Below are positions 34,009 through 42,259 of a stretch of 64,000 nt of DNA, piece by piece (within the stretch, counting starts at the first letter, position 1; every line of letters starts with the position of its first letter). The position numbers were made by a program, and so were the translations under genes. This DNA comes from Spartobacteria bacterium (GTDB lineage Bacteria; Verrucomicrobiota; Verrucomicrobiia; Chthoniobacterales; UBA10450), in NCBI GenBank assembly GCA_003134785.1, contig PLCN01000021.1, positions 255,784 to 319,783 of the forward strand. The letters are read 5' to 3'. The notes under the pieces are model-generated. The model was given only the letters and a program-made list of their open reading frames with translations, did no database searches and was not told the DNA's origin.

Positions 34009-34471
34009 ATGACCAGGAAAACAAAGGCTATTCTCACTCTCTCGGGAGTCGGGCTTTTGCTGGCCGTGGGATTGGCTACCTATCTCCTGGTATTTAGCGA
34101 TTGGCCAGGCGGGATGCGCCCAACCTACGTTGCGGCCGACTACGATGCTCGCCTCACCCGAGAGGCAGCTACCGCGATGCCGCTTATTGCCGCACTCAAC
34201 CAACTACCACGATGAGCATGCCGGCTTTCCCGCGCATGCGGCGGACTTCATTGCCTATCTTGTCAGCGCATCTCCGCGGCCACTTACAGCTAGCACCGAT
34301 GAGATACTTGGCTGGCGCTACGCGCAAGGCGAGAAAGGCGTTAGTTATATTCTTTCTCGCAAGCTCGGTTGAGACGCGTCTTTGCGGTACCATTATGATG
34401 CATCTCGGACACGCTGGGTATTTGATCCCGGCGACGGAACGCCTGAGAAGACCGTTATCCTGAAGCCATGA
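34009..34471 (+). pseudogene. Cassette gene 5: unknown membrane-anchored protein, broken
   Basis: Two frames joined near 34200 and one read-through of a TGA (34370-34372) yield a single sensible protein. It has an N-terminal helix (AILTLSGVGLLLAVGLATYL), then YVAADYDARLTREAATAMP, YHDEHAGFPAHAADFIAYLV, ILGWRYAQGEKGVSYILSRK, and after the stop DASLRYHYDASRTRWVFDPG. In the family position of the TGA a Trp is expected (LGWDASLRY). The lesions are one frameshift and one nonsense change. I do not know the family; it has an extracellular or periplasmic domain of about 120 residues. Assembly error remains possible. Confidence 0.55.
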
Positions 34472-34481
34472 ATACGATTTC

Positions 34482-34605
34482 ACCAAACGGAGCGAACTCC
34501 GAAGGCATTCGCGCGCTAGCTCGCTGACGGCGTATTAATCCTGAAAGATGAAAGGAGACGAAAGCTCGTTCTCGGCGGCCGTCACTGACCTTGTTTTCGT
34601 TAGAC
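34482..34605 (+). other. attC-like site 5
   Basis: ACCAAAC (34482-34488, one mismatch to RYYYAAC) and GTTAGAC (34599-34605) are inverse boxes; AGCGAACTCCGAAGGCATT and AGCTCGCTGA form an inner stem. The 124-base length resembles site 1. Confidence 0.5.
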
Positions 34606-34630
34606 CTAGCTGGAAATATTCTTCGCATCT

Positions 34631-35038
34631 ATGACTGCGCAAGACGTGGCCGAGCAATTCGTTACCGCGATCAACGCACATGACGTGGAACGGCTTGTCT
34701 CGCTCATGACATCAGATCATCGCTTCATTGATTCGCTCGGCGCGGCGGTAGAAGGCCGCGACGCCATGCGCGAAGGCTGGAAGTTCTACTTCGACATGGT
34801 CCCTGATTATCATCTCGAGATTCGCAGCTTTTTTATCCCGGAGGATGGCAGAGCTGAGGCGATGCTCGCAGGCGTGGCGAGTGGCTCGTACTGGTCGAAT
34901 GGAATCAAGCGACCAGATTCCTCATGGAGCGCGCCGGCCGCTTTGCGGGCTCTCGTCCGCGACGGCCAGATTGCCGAGTGGCAGGTCTACGCAGATAACG
35001 AACCGATCCGCGAGCAAATGCGCGCTGCCTCGGTCTGA
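34631..35038 (+). CDS. Cassette gene 6: NTF2/SnoaL-like protein
   Basis: A 135-residue cone-fold protein. AQDVAEQFVTAINAHDVERL, then LMTSDHRFIDSLG, GRDAMREGWKFYFDMVPDYH and the last strand (GQIAEWQVYADNEPIREQM) follow the NTF2-like/SnoaL-like pattern. Members are isomerases, cyclases or binding proteins; substrate unknown. It is the last gene of the cassette array and is followed by a strong hairpin instead of an attC-like site, so the array ends here or the last site has been lost. Confidence 0.8.
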   Translation: MTAQDVAEQFVTAINAHDVERLVSLMTSDHRFIDSLGAAVEGRDAMREGWKFYFDMVPDYHLEIRSFFIPEDGRAEAMLAGVASGSYWSNGIKRPDSSWSAPAALRALVRDGQIAEWQVYADNEPIREQMRAASV

Positions 35039-35066
35039 CCAGGCGATGCAAGCGGTTCGGCAACGG

Positions 35067-35097
35067 AAAGCCCGCCGGGGAGAAGCCGGCGGGCTTT
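35067..35097. terminator. Bidirectional hairpin terminator
   Basis: A perfect 12-base stem (AAAGCCCGCCGG and CCGGCGGGCTTT) with a 7-base loop lies between the cassette array (plus) and pstS (minus). A/T flanks on both sides let it end transcripts from both directions. Confidence 0.85.
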
Positions 35098-35125
35098 CGC
35101 TTTAACCTAACCGCGTTGTCGCGTC

Positions 35126-35938
35126 TTACGGAATTGGAACGAAGCCGACTTGAGCCACGATCTTCTGGCCGGCGCCGCTGATGGTGAAATCGAGGAACTG
35201 TTTCGCGAGTCCGGTCGCATCGCCGTTGGTGTAATAGAAGGTAGGACGCGCGTAGGGATAGGTCTTTGCGTGCACGGTCTGCACGGAAGGCAGCACGCCA
35301 TCGATCGACATCACTTTGATGCCGCCCGCCTTGGTATAAGCGAGACCGACGTAGCCGATGCCGTTGGCGTTCTTGCCTACTTCGGCGGCGATCTGCTCGT
35401 TGCCGGCCATCTTCTGCGAGCCGCCCGCGTAGTCGCGCTTCTTCATCGCCAGCTCCTTGAAGTCGGAGTAGGTGCCGGAGGAAGTGTTACGGGTGTAGAG
35501 CGAAATCTTGCCACCCGAACCTCCCACCGCGCTCCAGTCGGTTACTTCGCCGGTGAAGATTTGTTCGACCTGCTTCTTGGTCAGGCTCTTGATCGGGTTC
35601 GCCGAATTCACGATCACAGCGATGCCGTCGTAGGCCACGATGGTCGGTTTCATGTGCACCCCTTTGGCGGAAGCCGCGCCGATCTCGGCGGGTTTCGCCC
35701 GGCGGCTGGCCATGCCGATTTGCGCGGTGCCATCGATGATCGCCGCGATGCCGGTGGTGGAACCTTCGGCCGCGATGTCGAAGGTAGTGCCGGGATGCTG
35801 CGCTTTGAATTGCTCCGCGAGCTGCGGCACCAGTTTCGCGCCGAGCGTATCGGAGCCTTTGATGACGAGCTTCTCGGCGCGCGCCTCCGCAGAAAGGAAG
35901 GCGAGGCCGAGTGCCAAGGCGAGGTGAGTGATTTTCAT
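35126..35938 (-). CDS. pstS: Phosphate ABC transporter substrate-binding protein PstS
   Basis: A 270-residue periplasmic phosphate-binding protein. A signal peptide of about 21 residues (ITHLALALGLAFLSAEARA) precedes KLVIKGSDTLGAKLVPQLAE. Phosphate-contacting loops are visible in GSDT, AEGSTTGIAAIIDG, ASRRAKPAE and NTSSGTYSDFKELAM. It is shorter than E. coli PstS but of the usual PstS_2/PBP-like size. It is the last gene of the minus-strand phosphate locus, 36 bases after the porin gene, so it is likely transcribed with that gene from the Pho-box promoter at 37.5 kb. PstS is separate from pstCAB. Confidence 0.93.
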   Translation of the reverse strand: MKITHLALALGLAFLSAEARAEKLVIKGSDTLGAKLVPQLAEQFKAQHPGTTFDIAAEGSTTGIAAIIDGTAQIGMASRRAKPAEIGAASAKGVHMKPTIVAYDGIAVIVNSANPIKSLTKKQVEQIFTGEVTDWSAVGGSGGKISLYTRNTSSGTYSDFKELAMKKRDYAGGSQKMAGNEQIAAEVGKNANGIGYVGLAYTKAGGIKVMSIDGVLPSVQTVHAKTYPYARPTFYYTNGDATGLAKQFLDFTISGAGQKIVAQVGFVPIP

Positions 35939-35974
35939 AGTTGTAAGTGCCGACTGATTAAGTTTTCGAAACGT

Positions 35975-37459
35975 TTAGAACTTCAGGTTCAGGTCGGCTT
36001 GGAAGACCTGATATTTGTCGATCGGGTTGACGCCTATGTCGCCCGCGCCTCCAGTGCCGAGACCAAAGGAACGGTCCGCGCGGCGGCCCCAGCCGTAGCT
36101 GAGGTTGAAGGTGACCGCGTCGCTGATCGCATAGCCGGCCTGAACGACGACGCCCTGGATGTTGACGCGGCTATCGAAGAAGTCGGAGTCAACCAGGTTT
36201 GGGTCGAGCGAGAACTGCTCGGTATGCTGCCAGAAAGCCTGAAGCTGCCAGTCGCCCTTGGCCTTCAACTGGCCAATGCCCGCGCCGACCTGATAGGCGT
36301 AACGTTGATCCTGGGCCTCGGGGTGGCCAGCGGCGATGGCGCGTTCGTCCCCGTCGAAGTTAACCGCGAAATCGCCGAAGATTCTAAAGGGCAGCTCGCC
36401 GATCTTGAATCCGAACTCCATCGGCACTTCCAGGATGAGGAGGCTGTTGATGCCGGTTTGATTCAGCGCCAGCGAAGCCGTGTTGGTGACAGCGGACGAG
36501 CCACCGACGTAGAAGGTGTTAAACGTGTCTCCGGTCCCCGTGTAGTTGTAGACCACGGGAGCAGCCTGGAAGTAGATGCTGTTCGGGAGAGTGAGTCTGG
36601 CGCCGAGCTGCCAGGCCAGCAGCCAGTTGTCGCTGTTCGGAACCAGCTTGTTGCCCGCGACGGAACGCGGCCCGAGCGGATTCTCCGGGTTGGCGTCGTC
36701 ATAGAGGAACTGGGCCACGTTAGCGAAGAGATCGAGCTTGACCTTGAACGGTTCCGCTTCGACCGCGGCCACCGTCTTCCCGTCCTTGCCATAAGACTCC
36801 GCGGCGGGCGTGCTTCCTCCACCGAAGTTGAAGTTATAGGAATGCTTCCATTGCTCGGACAATCCCTCGGGGTTGATGTCGGCATCCCAGACCATCAATG
36901 TCGTCACGAGTGGGTTGGGTATCTTGCCAACCTCGAAGGTGAAATCGCGAAGGCCGCGATACCCAATATAAGCCTGGCCGACTCCAATGGTATCGCTGGC
37001 TTTGCCGAACGGGCCGGCGTCATCGCCGAAAGTGACGTTAGTGGATCTGGGATTGGTGCTGGTCTCGAGGCGAACTCCGAAGAACCAGTCATCCGCCAGC
37101 GTTCCGCGCAAGCCGAGGCGGAGCCGATAGCGTTCTCTGCTTCTTTTCTGGGTGTCGTTAGGTCCCGGGGTTCCTGGGATGTTACTTGCGGTCTCGCCTT
37201 CACGTGTCTCGTAACGGACGCGAGTATCGCCGTATAACTCCAGCTCGGTGATAGGCGCCGAGAGCTTGAGTTTCCCTGATGAAGTGGCGGCTGCATCTTT
37301 TACTAGCTCGCCGCGCACTTCCTCCGCTTCCTGGTCGGTGATGAGGCGCTTCTTCACGAGCAGATCGAGCAACGCGCCTGCGTCTTGCGCGCGAGCGGTG
37401 ATGCTGCCGATGACCAGGCTGGCGGCCATCGCGATTAACACGAAATATTTCCGTAACAT
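35975..37459 (-). CDS. Outer-membrane porin of the phosphate locus
   Basis: A 494-residue beta-barrel protein. The signal peptide (LIAMAASLVIGSITARAQ) is followed by a short helical segment (GALLDLLVKKRLITDQEAEE), typical of the putative porin family found in Verrucomicrobiota and Bacteroidota-like genomes, and then by amphipathic strands such as LELYGDTRVRYETREGE. It ends DLNLKF, with the terminal Phe required for barrel insertion. Placed between phoU and pstS and preceded by a candidate Pho box, it is presumably the outer-membrane route for phosphate under starvation, analogous to PhoE or OprP. Ion selectivity cannot be read here. Confidence 0.85.
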   Translation of the reverse strand: MLRKYFVLIAMAASLVIGSITARAQDAGALLDLLVKKRLITDQEAEEVRGELVKDAAATSSGKLKLSAPITELELYGDTRVRYETREGETASNIPGTPGPNDTQKRSRERYRLRLGLRGTLADDWFFGVRLETSTNPRSTNVTFGDDAGPFGKASDTIGVGQAYIGYRGLRDFTFEVGKIPNPLVTTLMVWDADINPEGLSEQWKHSYNFNFGGGSTPAAESYGKDGKTVAAVEAEPFKVKLDLFANVAQFLYDDANPENPLGPRSVAGNKLVPNSDNWLLAWQLGARLTLPNSIYFQAAPVVYNYTGTGDTFNTFYVGGSSAVTNTASLALNQTGINSLLILEVPMEFGFKIGELPFRIFGDFAVNFDGDERAIAAGHPEAQDQRYAYQVGAGIGQLKAKGDWQLQAFWQHTEQFSLDPNLVDSDFFDSRVNIQGVVVQAGYAISDAVTFNLSYGWGRRADRSFGLGTGGAGDIGVNPIDKYQVFQADLNLKF

Positions 37460-37551
37460 TTTTTTCTCCTTGTTCCTGCGGTTGGGTTAAGGCCGGAGAG
37501 CTTTGCGCTCAGTGGCGTTTAGGTGCACGGCGCCGAAGCTAGAGAACGATT

Positions 37552-37580
37552 GTTACAGACGTATGGCGACGAAGTGACAG
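37552..37580 (-). promoter_or_regulatory. Candidate Pho box upstream of the porin-pstS unit
   Basis: On the minus strand CTGTCAC, TCGCCAT and CTGTAAC are spaced exactly 11 bases apart (7-base units with 4-base spacers). That is the geometry of PhoB-binding direct repeats (consensus CTGTCAT). The site is about 93 bases before the porin start codon. phoU lies upstream, so the porin and pstS genes have their own promoter. Confidence 0.55.
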
Positions 37581-37694
37581 TTGCGTAAATTCGAGCGCGG
37601 CAGAGCCCCGCACACTTCGAGTTTCGTTTCGTCGAACGCCGTCGGCGCGAAAAGACGGTTTCGCCCGCAGAGGGCTTTGATCCTGACGCTGTTC

Positions 37695-38387
37695 CTACTC
37701 GTCCGACGCGGGGACGAGATGCTGATGCCGAATGTCTTCGGCCGCGGCGGCGTAGACAGCGTCCTCCGCCATATTGGTGGCGTGATCGCCCACGCGTTCG
37801 AGACAGCGCGAAATAAAAATCAAATTCAGATAGCCGCGCAACTGCTCCGGATCTTCCGCCATCCGTTCGATCAAACGCCGGCCGGCCGTGGCATTCATTT
37901 CATCGAGGGCCTGGTCGCGCGGCACAACGGCGCGCGCGAGCTGAACATCTTCTCGCACATAGGCGTCGATCGCGTCTTTGAACATCGCCATCGCATGGGT
38001 GTACATCGGCGTGATCAGCTCCGTTTCGGGCAGGGCGGGATGTTGATTCAGTTTGCGCGCTCGTCGCGCGATGTTCGTTCCCTGGTCCGCCATCCGCTCG
38101 AGATTCGACGACAGCTTCATCGCCGAAACAACCCGGCGAAGATCGGAGGCGACCGGTTGAAAACGGAGCAGGAGATCGATGCCATCCTTGTCGACCTGTT
38201 TTTCGAGTTGATCGATTTCTTCGTCGTCGGCGATCGCGATCGCGCAAAGCTCGTCGTCCCGCTGAATCAGACCAGTAATCGCGCGGTCGAGGCTGCGTTC
38301 GGTCAGGCTCGACATCATGAGGACGTTGTTACGCAGCGAAGCGAGCGCTTCGTCGAAAGTGCCGAGGATGTGTCGGGGTGCGATCAT
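37695..38387 (-). CDS. phoU: Phosphate transport regulator PhoU
   Basis: A 230-residue cytoplasmic protein of two three-helix PhoU repeats. Conserved metal-site blocks are LIQRDDELCAIAIADDEEID (repeat 1), VSAMKLSSNLERMADQGTNI, and FISRCLERVGDHATNMAED (repeat 2). PhoU couples the Pst transporter to the PhoR kinase and represses PhoB-dependent transcription at high phosphate. The gene is 54 bases after pstB, and the operon order is the usual one. Complete at both ends. Confidence 0.95.
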   Translation of the reverse strand: MIAPRHILGTFDEALASLRNNVLMMSSLTERSLDRAITGLIQRDDELCAIAIADDEEIDQLEKQVDKDGIDLLLRFQPVASDLRRVVSAMKLSSNLERMADQGTNIARRARKLNQHPALPETELITPMYTHAMAMFKDAIDAYVREDVQLARAVVPRDQALDEMNATAGRRLIERMAEDPEQLRGYLNLIFISRCLERVGDHATNMAEDAVYAAAAEDIRHQHLVPASDE

Positions 38388-38441
38388 TGGCGACGTTACA
38401 AGAGTTAAAAAGGTTACAAGGGTTGAAGCGTTACAAAGGAA

Positions 38442-39290
38442 TTAACCGAAACGGCCGGTGATGTATTCCTCGGTTTGGCGCTGGCCAGGATTGGAAAAGA
38501 TTTTCGTGGTATCGTCGAACTCGATCAGACGGCCGAGATAAAAGAAGGCGGTATGATCGGAGCAGCGGCCGGCCTGCTGCATGTTGTGAGTGACGATGAC
38601 GATGGTGTATTGCTCTTTCAATTGACGAATCAGCTCTTCCACTTTCGCGGTCGCGATCGGATCGAGGGCGGAGCAAGGCTCGTCCATCAAGACGATCTCG
38701 GGCTCGACCGCCAGGGCGCGCGCGATGCAGAGACGTTGCTGCTGGCCGCCCGAGAGTCCGTAACCGCTCACGTGCAGCCGGTCTTTCACTTCGTCCCACA
38801 GCGCCGCGGAGCGCAGACTTTTCTCCACCGCTTCATCGATCAAGGTTCGCTTCGTCGTCCCCGCGATGCGCAAACCGTAGGCGACATTGTCGTAAATCGA
38901 TTTTGGGAATGGATTCGATTTCTGGAAGACCATGCCGACGCGGCGCCGGAGATCGACCACGTCCACGCTGGACGCATTGATGTCGACGCCTTCGATCCGG
39001 ATGGAGCCTTGCGTGATGCGCGCGCTGTCGATGAGGTCGTTCATCCGGTTGAGGCAACGCAGCAGCGTGGTCTTGCCGCAGCCTGAGGGTCCGATGAACG
39101 CGGTGACTGCTCGCGCGGGGATGCTCAGGTTGATGTCGTGCAAAACCTTGTTGGTCCCATAAGCGAAATCGAGCTGCTCGATCTCGATCATGCCGCGCTC
39201 GACTTTTGGGTTCGCCGGATTAGGCATCGGTGCTGTTTGGTTGACCACGGTGGGTGAAGTTATTTCCGACATTTCGGCAACGCTTACCAT
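38442..39290 (-). CDS. pstB: Phosphate ABC transporter ATP-binding protein PstB
   Basis: A 282-residue ATPase. Walker A is [19 protein letters not shown], the signature is [20 protein letters not shown], Walker B is [13 protein letters not shown] and the switch His lies in [16 protein letters not shown]. The linker [17 protein letters not shown] is typical of PstB. The N terminus has about 33 extra residues before [12 protein letters not shown], so translation may start later (ATG near 39191). It overlaps the pstA end by 7 bases, consistent with translational coupling. Confidence 0.96.
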   Translation of the reverse strand: MVSVAEMSEITSPTVVNQTAPMPNPANPKVERGMIEIEQLDFAYGTNKVLHDINLSIPARAVTAFIGPSGCGKTTLLRCLNRMNDLIDSARITQGSIRIEGVDINASSVDVVDLRRRVGMVFQKSNPFPKSIYDNVAYGLRIAGTTKRTLIDEAVEKSLRSAALWDEVKDRLHVSGYGLSGGQQQRLCIARALAVEPEIVLMDEPCSALDPIATAKVEELIRQLKEQYTIVIVTHNMQQAGRCSDHTAFFYLGRLIEFDDTTKIFSNPGQRQTEEYITGRFG

Positions 39291-40309
39291 GATAGACGGC
39301 TCCTGCTTCGTTCTCGCAAAATTATGGACGTGAGCGCGATCAGCATCACGAGGAAAAGGAAGACGAACGCGCTACCGTATTGGACGCGCTCCGTGTATTC
39401 GTTCTGCGGAATCTTCGAACTGACTACGTAAATGTGATAGGGCAATGCCATTACGCCCTGGAAAAAGAAATCGGTCATGCGTGTCACTTGCCAGGGCAGT
39501 TCATCTTTCATGGCGTAAGCGGCTGTGAACATGATCGGCGCCGTTTCGCCGGCGACTCGCGCGATGCCGAGGATGGACGAAGTCAGAATTCCGGGCATTG
39601 CATACGGCAAAACGTTTTTGCGAATCGTTTGCCACTTGCTGGCGCCGAGCGCGAGTGAGCCTTCGCGCAAACCTTGCGGCACGGCGCGGAGCGATTCTTC
39701 ACTCGCGGTGATGATCGCGGGCAGAACCATTAGGCCGAGAGTGAACCAGCCGGCGATGAGCGAAACATTCCAGCCGAAGAAGATCACGAACAGTCCGAAA
39801 CCGAAAAGGCCGAACACTATCGAGGGTACGCCTGCGAGATTCAGGATAGCGATGCGCACGAGACGAATGAGCGGGCCATTCCGGCTGTATTCGCTCAAAT
39901 AAATTGCGCTGCTGATTCCGATGCCGAGCGCAAGGATCATCGATCCGATCACGAGCAGCGCGGTCCCGACAATGCAGGGCCAGATTCCACCGGCGGAATA
40001 GGCGATGCTGGATGCTTCCACTTCGGTTCCCGGATGTTCGACTTTCCACTGGCGGAATTGCCGATCGCTCAGCGCCATCTTTTTTCCTTCGTAGTCGAAA
40101 ACGTAAAGCGTTTGCGGCGGCTCGGTCAGGAACGGCACATTGATGAATGGCGGCGTGCTGGTGAAAACGGTGCGGCTCCCTTTGATGCCGATGTCGAGAA
40201 AGATGTAGGTCGCGCACGCGAGCACGAAATAAGTCGCGAGACGGAAGATCCAGAAGAGAATCCCCTGGACCAGATGAACCCGGCGTGAATTGGAAGCGGT
40301 CGCAGTCAT
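39284..40309 (-). CDS. pstA: Phosphate ABC transporter permease PstA
   Basis: A 341-residue inner-membrane permease. Six helices are predicted, and [17 protein letters not shown] and [20 protein letters not shown] give the conserved core and EAA loop. Between helices 1 and 2 it has an extra periplasmic segment of about 80 residues ([20 protein letters not shown] and after) compared with E. coli PstA (296 residues). The stop overlaps the start of pstB by 7 bases. pstC lies upstream, separated by a palindromic repeat of about 80 bases. Confidence 0.93.
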   Translation of the reverse strand: MTATASNSRRVHLVQGILFWIFRLATYFVLACATYIFLDIGIKGSRTVFTSTPPFINVPFLTEPPQTLYVFDYEGKKMALSDRQFRQWKVEHPGTEVEASSIAYSAGGIWPCIVGTALLVIGSMILALGIGISSAIYLSEYSRNGPLIRLVRIAILNLAGVPSIVFGLFGFGLFVIFFGWNVSLIAGWFTLGLMVLPAIITASEESLRAVPQGLREGSLALGASKWQTIRKNVLPYAMPGILTSSILGIARVAGETAPIMFTAAYAMKDELPWQVTRMTDFFFQGVMALPYHIYVVSSKIPQNEYTERVQYGSAFVFLFLVMLIALTSIILRERSRSRLSW

Positions 40310-40336
40310 TCGATCAATCCCGGACGTAAAGGTTGA

Positions 40337-40417
40337 ACCACGGAGAGCGCAGAGATCGCGGAGGGATTCCTGGATTTTTTTGCCTTCATTCTCTGCGGCC
40401 TCTGTGTCCTCTGCGGT
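40337..40417. repeat. Imperfect inverted repeat between pstC and pstA
   Basis: An 81-base imperfect palindrome: ACCACGGAGAGCGCAGAGAT near the left end is mirrored by CTCTGTGTCCTCTGCGGT at the right (about 19 of 27 arm positions pair). Repeats with a (C)CTCTG(C/T)G core of this kind occur in several related genomes, as I recall. It falls between two operon genes and could alter mRNA stability or PstA levels. Confidence 0.55.
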
Positions 40418-40421
40418 GAAA

Positions 40422-42014
40422 TCATCCGATGCTCATCCGATATCGCGCGACGAATTTTTGCGCGAGATAGTTGATCGCTAGCGTGATCGTGAAAAGCACG
40501 AGGCCCACCATGAAGAGCGCGCGATAATGCGTGCTGCCGCGCACCACTTCGCCCATCTCCTGCGCGATGATTCCGGTCATGGTGTGCACGGGCTGGAAAA
40601 TGGCGCCGAGACCCTGCGTGAAATCCGGAATCGCGATGCGATTACCGGCGCAAAGCAAAACGACCATCGTTTCGCCAATAACGCGGCCAAGCCCGAGGAG
40701 GATCGCGGAGACGATGCCCGAGAGCGACGCGGGCACGAGAACGCGCGCGATGGTTTGGAGCCGGTTGGCGCCGAGTGCGTACGAGGCCTCCTTGAAACCG
40801 CGCGGGACATTGCGCAACGCGTCTTCCGAGAGCGTGAAAATCGTGGGCACCGCCATGAGCGCGAGCAGGCATCCCGCGGTGAAAATATTCAACCGCTCGC
40901 TGATCGGGAAAAACGAGACCCATTTGAAAAAGTGGGATTGCGACGCCGCGCGCACCGCTTGTCCGACCACGGCGATGCCAAAAAATCCGAGCACGACCGA
41001 TGGGATCGCGGAGATGAATTCGATGTAGGGCTTGATCAGCCTTTTCTCGTGGCGCGAGGCGATCTCACTCACGTAAATCGCTGAAGCGACGCCAAGCGGC
41101 ACCGCGATCACGAGAGCGACGATCGAAACCAGGACCGAGCCGACCAGCAACGGAATAATTCCATACCAATCCTGCCAGAAACTTGCCGTGACCCAGTCGC
41201 GGCCGAAGAGAAACGAACTGATCGAGCGATACCATGGGATCGGCGTATCCGGCGACCAGGTCCGCAGTTTCTCCGAAGCCGCGGGCAATCCGGCGAGGTA
41301 TTTGCGCGCGCGGGTTTTCCATTGTTCGAAATGTTTTTGCCCGGCGGGATCGGGCATCGCTGGCGCCTGCGCGAGAAGGTTGTAAAGCTTCGCGGTGATC
41401 TCCGCGCTGACCGATTCAAAACGCGCGGAGCCTTCGCGCAAACGCGCGAGCGCCGCCGCGCGATCGACTTCCGGGACAACGATTTTTTCCGCCTCGGTCT
41501 GGGCGCCGCTGCGCTCCAGTTGATTGCGCTGCGCCAATAATTCGGCGCGCGCGAAGAGTTGCTCTTTCAAGGCGCTGGCCTGGTCTGTCAGATCGGAAAC
41601 GAGGCCGTGCAAATTCTCCGCGGTATCGCTGAACGCGGAAGCGAATTGATCGAAGGGCGCGAGTGCGGCGTTGATCTCTTCGAGCGGCACGTTGCGTTTC
41701 TCCATCACCCGCACCTCGCGCAGCCGGATCTCGCTCAACTTGCGCGAAAGCGATTCATGCTGCGCGGCATTGCCGCGGATGATGTCGACGTATTCGAGAC
41801 CGGCCTGCCGATAAAGCCGAAGATTCGCGAGATTTTGCCCAAAGAACCCGAAGCCTTCGCGGAAGAGAAAAATCGTGATCAAGGCGAGCACGATCACCGC
41901 GACGAGCGCGTTCCCGCCAAAGAACGCCTTGATGGCTTGTTCGATTACAACTTGCGCGCGGCGCGATTTGGTTCGCTCCGGGATGAGTGTGCGGGGATCA
42001 GCGACGCCTTCCAT
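40422..42014 (-). CDS. pstC: Phosphate ABC transporter permease PstC with long insertion
   Basis: A 530-residue permease. Helix 1 is at about 40-55 ([20 protein letters not shown]) and the other helices are in the C-terminal half, where [37 protein letters not shown] and [20 protein letters not shown] show the PstC core and EAA loop. Residues about 60-270 form a charged, helical, coiled-coil-like periplasmic insertion absent from E. coli PstC (319 residues). A Pho-box-like repeat lies about 50 bases upstream. It heads the pstCAB-phoU group and follows phoR and a large palindrome. Confidence 0.9.
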   Translation of the reverse strand: MEGVADPRTLIPERTKSRRAQVVIEQAIKAFFGGNALVAVIVLALITIFLFREGFGFFGQNLANLRLYRQAGLEYVDIIRGNAAQHESLSRKLSEIRLREVRVMEKRNVPLEEINAALAPFDQFASAFSDTAENLHGLVSDLTDQASALKEQLFARAELLAQRNQLERSGAQTEAEKIVVPEVDRAAALARLREGSARFESVSAEITAKLYNLLAQAPAMPDPAGQKHFEQWKTRARKYLAGLPAASEKLRTWSPDTPIPWYRSISSFLFGRDWVTASFWQDWYGIIPLLVGSVLVSIVALVIAVPLGVASAIYVSEIASRHEKRLIKPYIEFISAIPSVVLGFFGIAVVGQAVRAASQSHFFKWVSFFPISERLNIFTAGCLLALMAVPTIFTLSEDALRNVPRGFKEASYALGANRLQTIARVLVPASLSGIVSAILLGLGRVIGETMVVLLCAGNRIAIPDFTQGLGAIFQPVHTMTGIIAQEMGEVVRGSTHYRALFMVGLVLFTITLAINYLAQKFVARYRMSIG

Positions 42015-42061
42015 GCGGAACGAACATTCGGGGAAGCGTCAGCCTTCCGGCAATTTGTTTA

Positions 42062-42080
42062 GTGTAACGTTTGTGTGACG
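42062..42080 (-). promoter_or_regulatory. Candidate Pho box upstream of pstC
   Basis: On the minus strand GTCACA and GTTACA lie 11 bases apart, the repeat distance of PhoB sites, about 50 bases before the pstC ATG. The half-sites resemble those before phoB and the porin gene. Confidence 0.5.
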
Positions 42081-42103
42081 ACGCGTGGAGAAACGATTTT
42101 TTC

Positions 42104-42248
42104 TGGGGAGCGCAGGCTGCCAGCCTGCAGTAGCCGGCAGCTTGCCGGCTACACTTGCCGGCGCACACATTGTTTTCAGCGTCGACCGTCGTGCGATGCG
42201 TCTCGGCAAGCTGCCGAGACGTGCAGGCTGGCAGCCTGCGCTCCCCAG
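42104..42248. repeat. 145-bp perfect inverted repeat element
   Basis: The 26-base arms at 42104-42129 and 42223-42248 are exact reverse complements, each starting CTGGGGAGCGCAGGCTG on its own strand. Inside are further palindromes (AGCCGGCAGCTTGCCGGCT at 42132-42150 and TCTCGGCAAGCTGCCGAGA at 42201-42219). No coding sequence lies inside. Between phoR and pstC it may act as an attenuator, and it has the form of a MITE. Confidence 0.8.
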
Positions 42249-42259
42249 AGCAGAATTGT

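Noticed and set aside
35105-35111. ACCTAAC after the last cassette as the start of a seventh attC-like site
   Set aside because: There is no GTTRRRY box after it and it abuts the end of pstS.
35150-37237. A 695-codon plus-strand open frame opposite pstS and the porin gene
   Set aside because: It is the mirror of two well-supported genes, has no domain or signal peptide and its composition is that of an antisense frame in GC-rich DNA.
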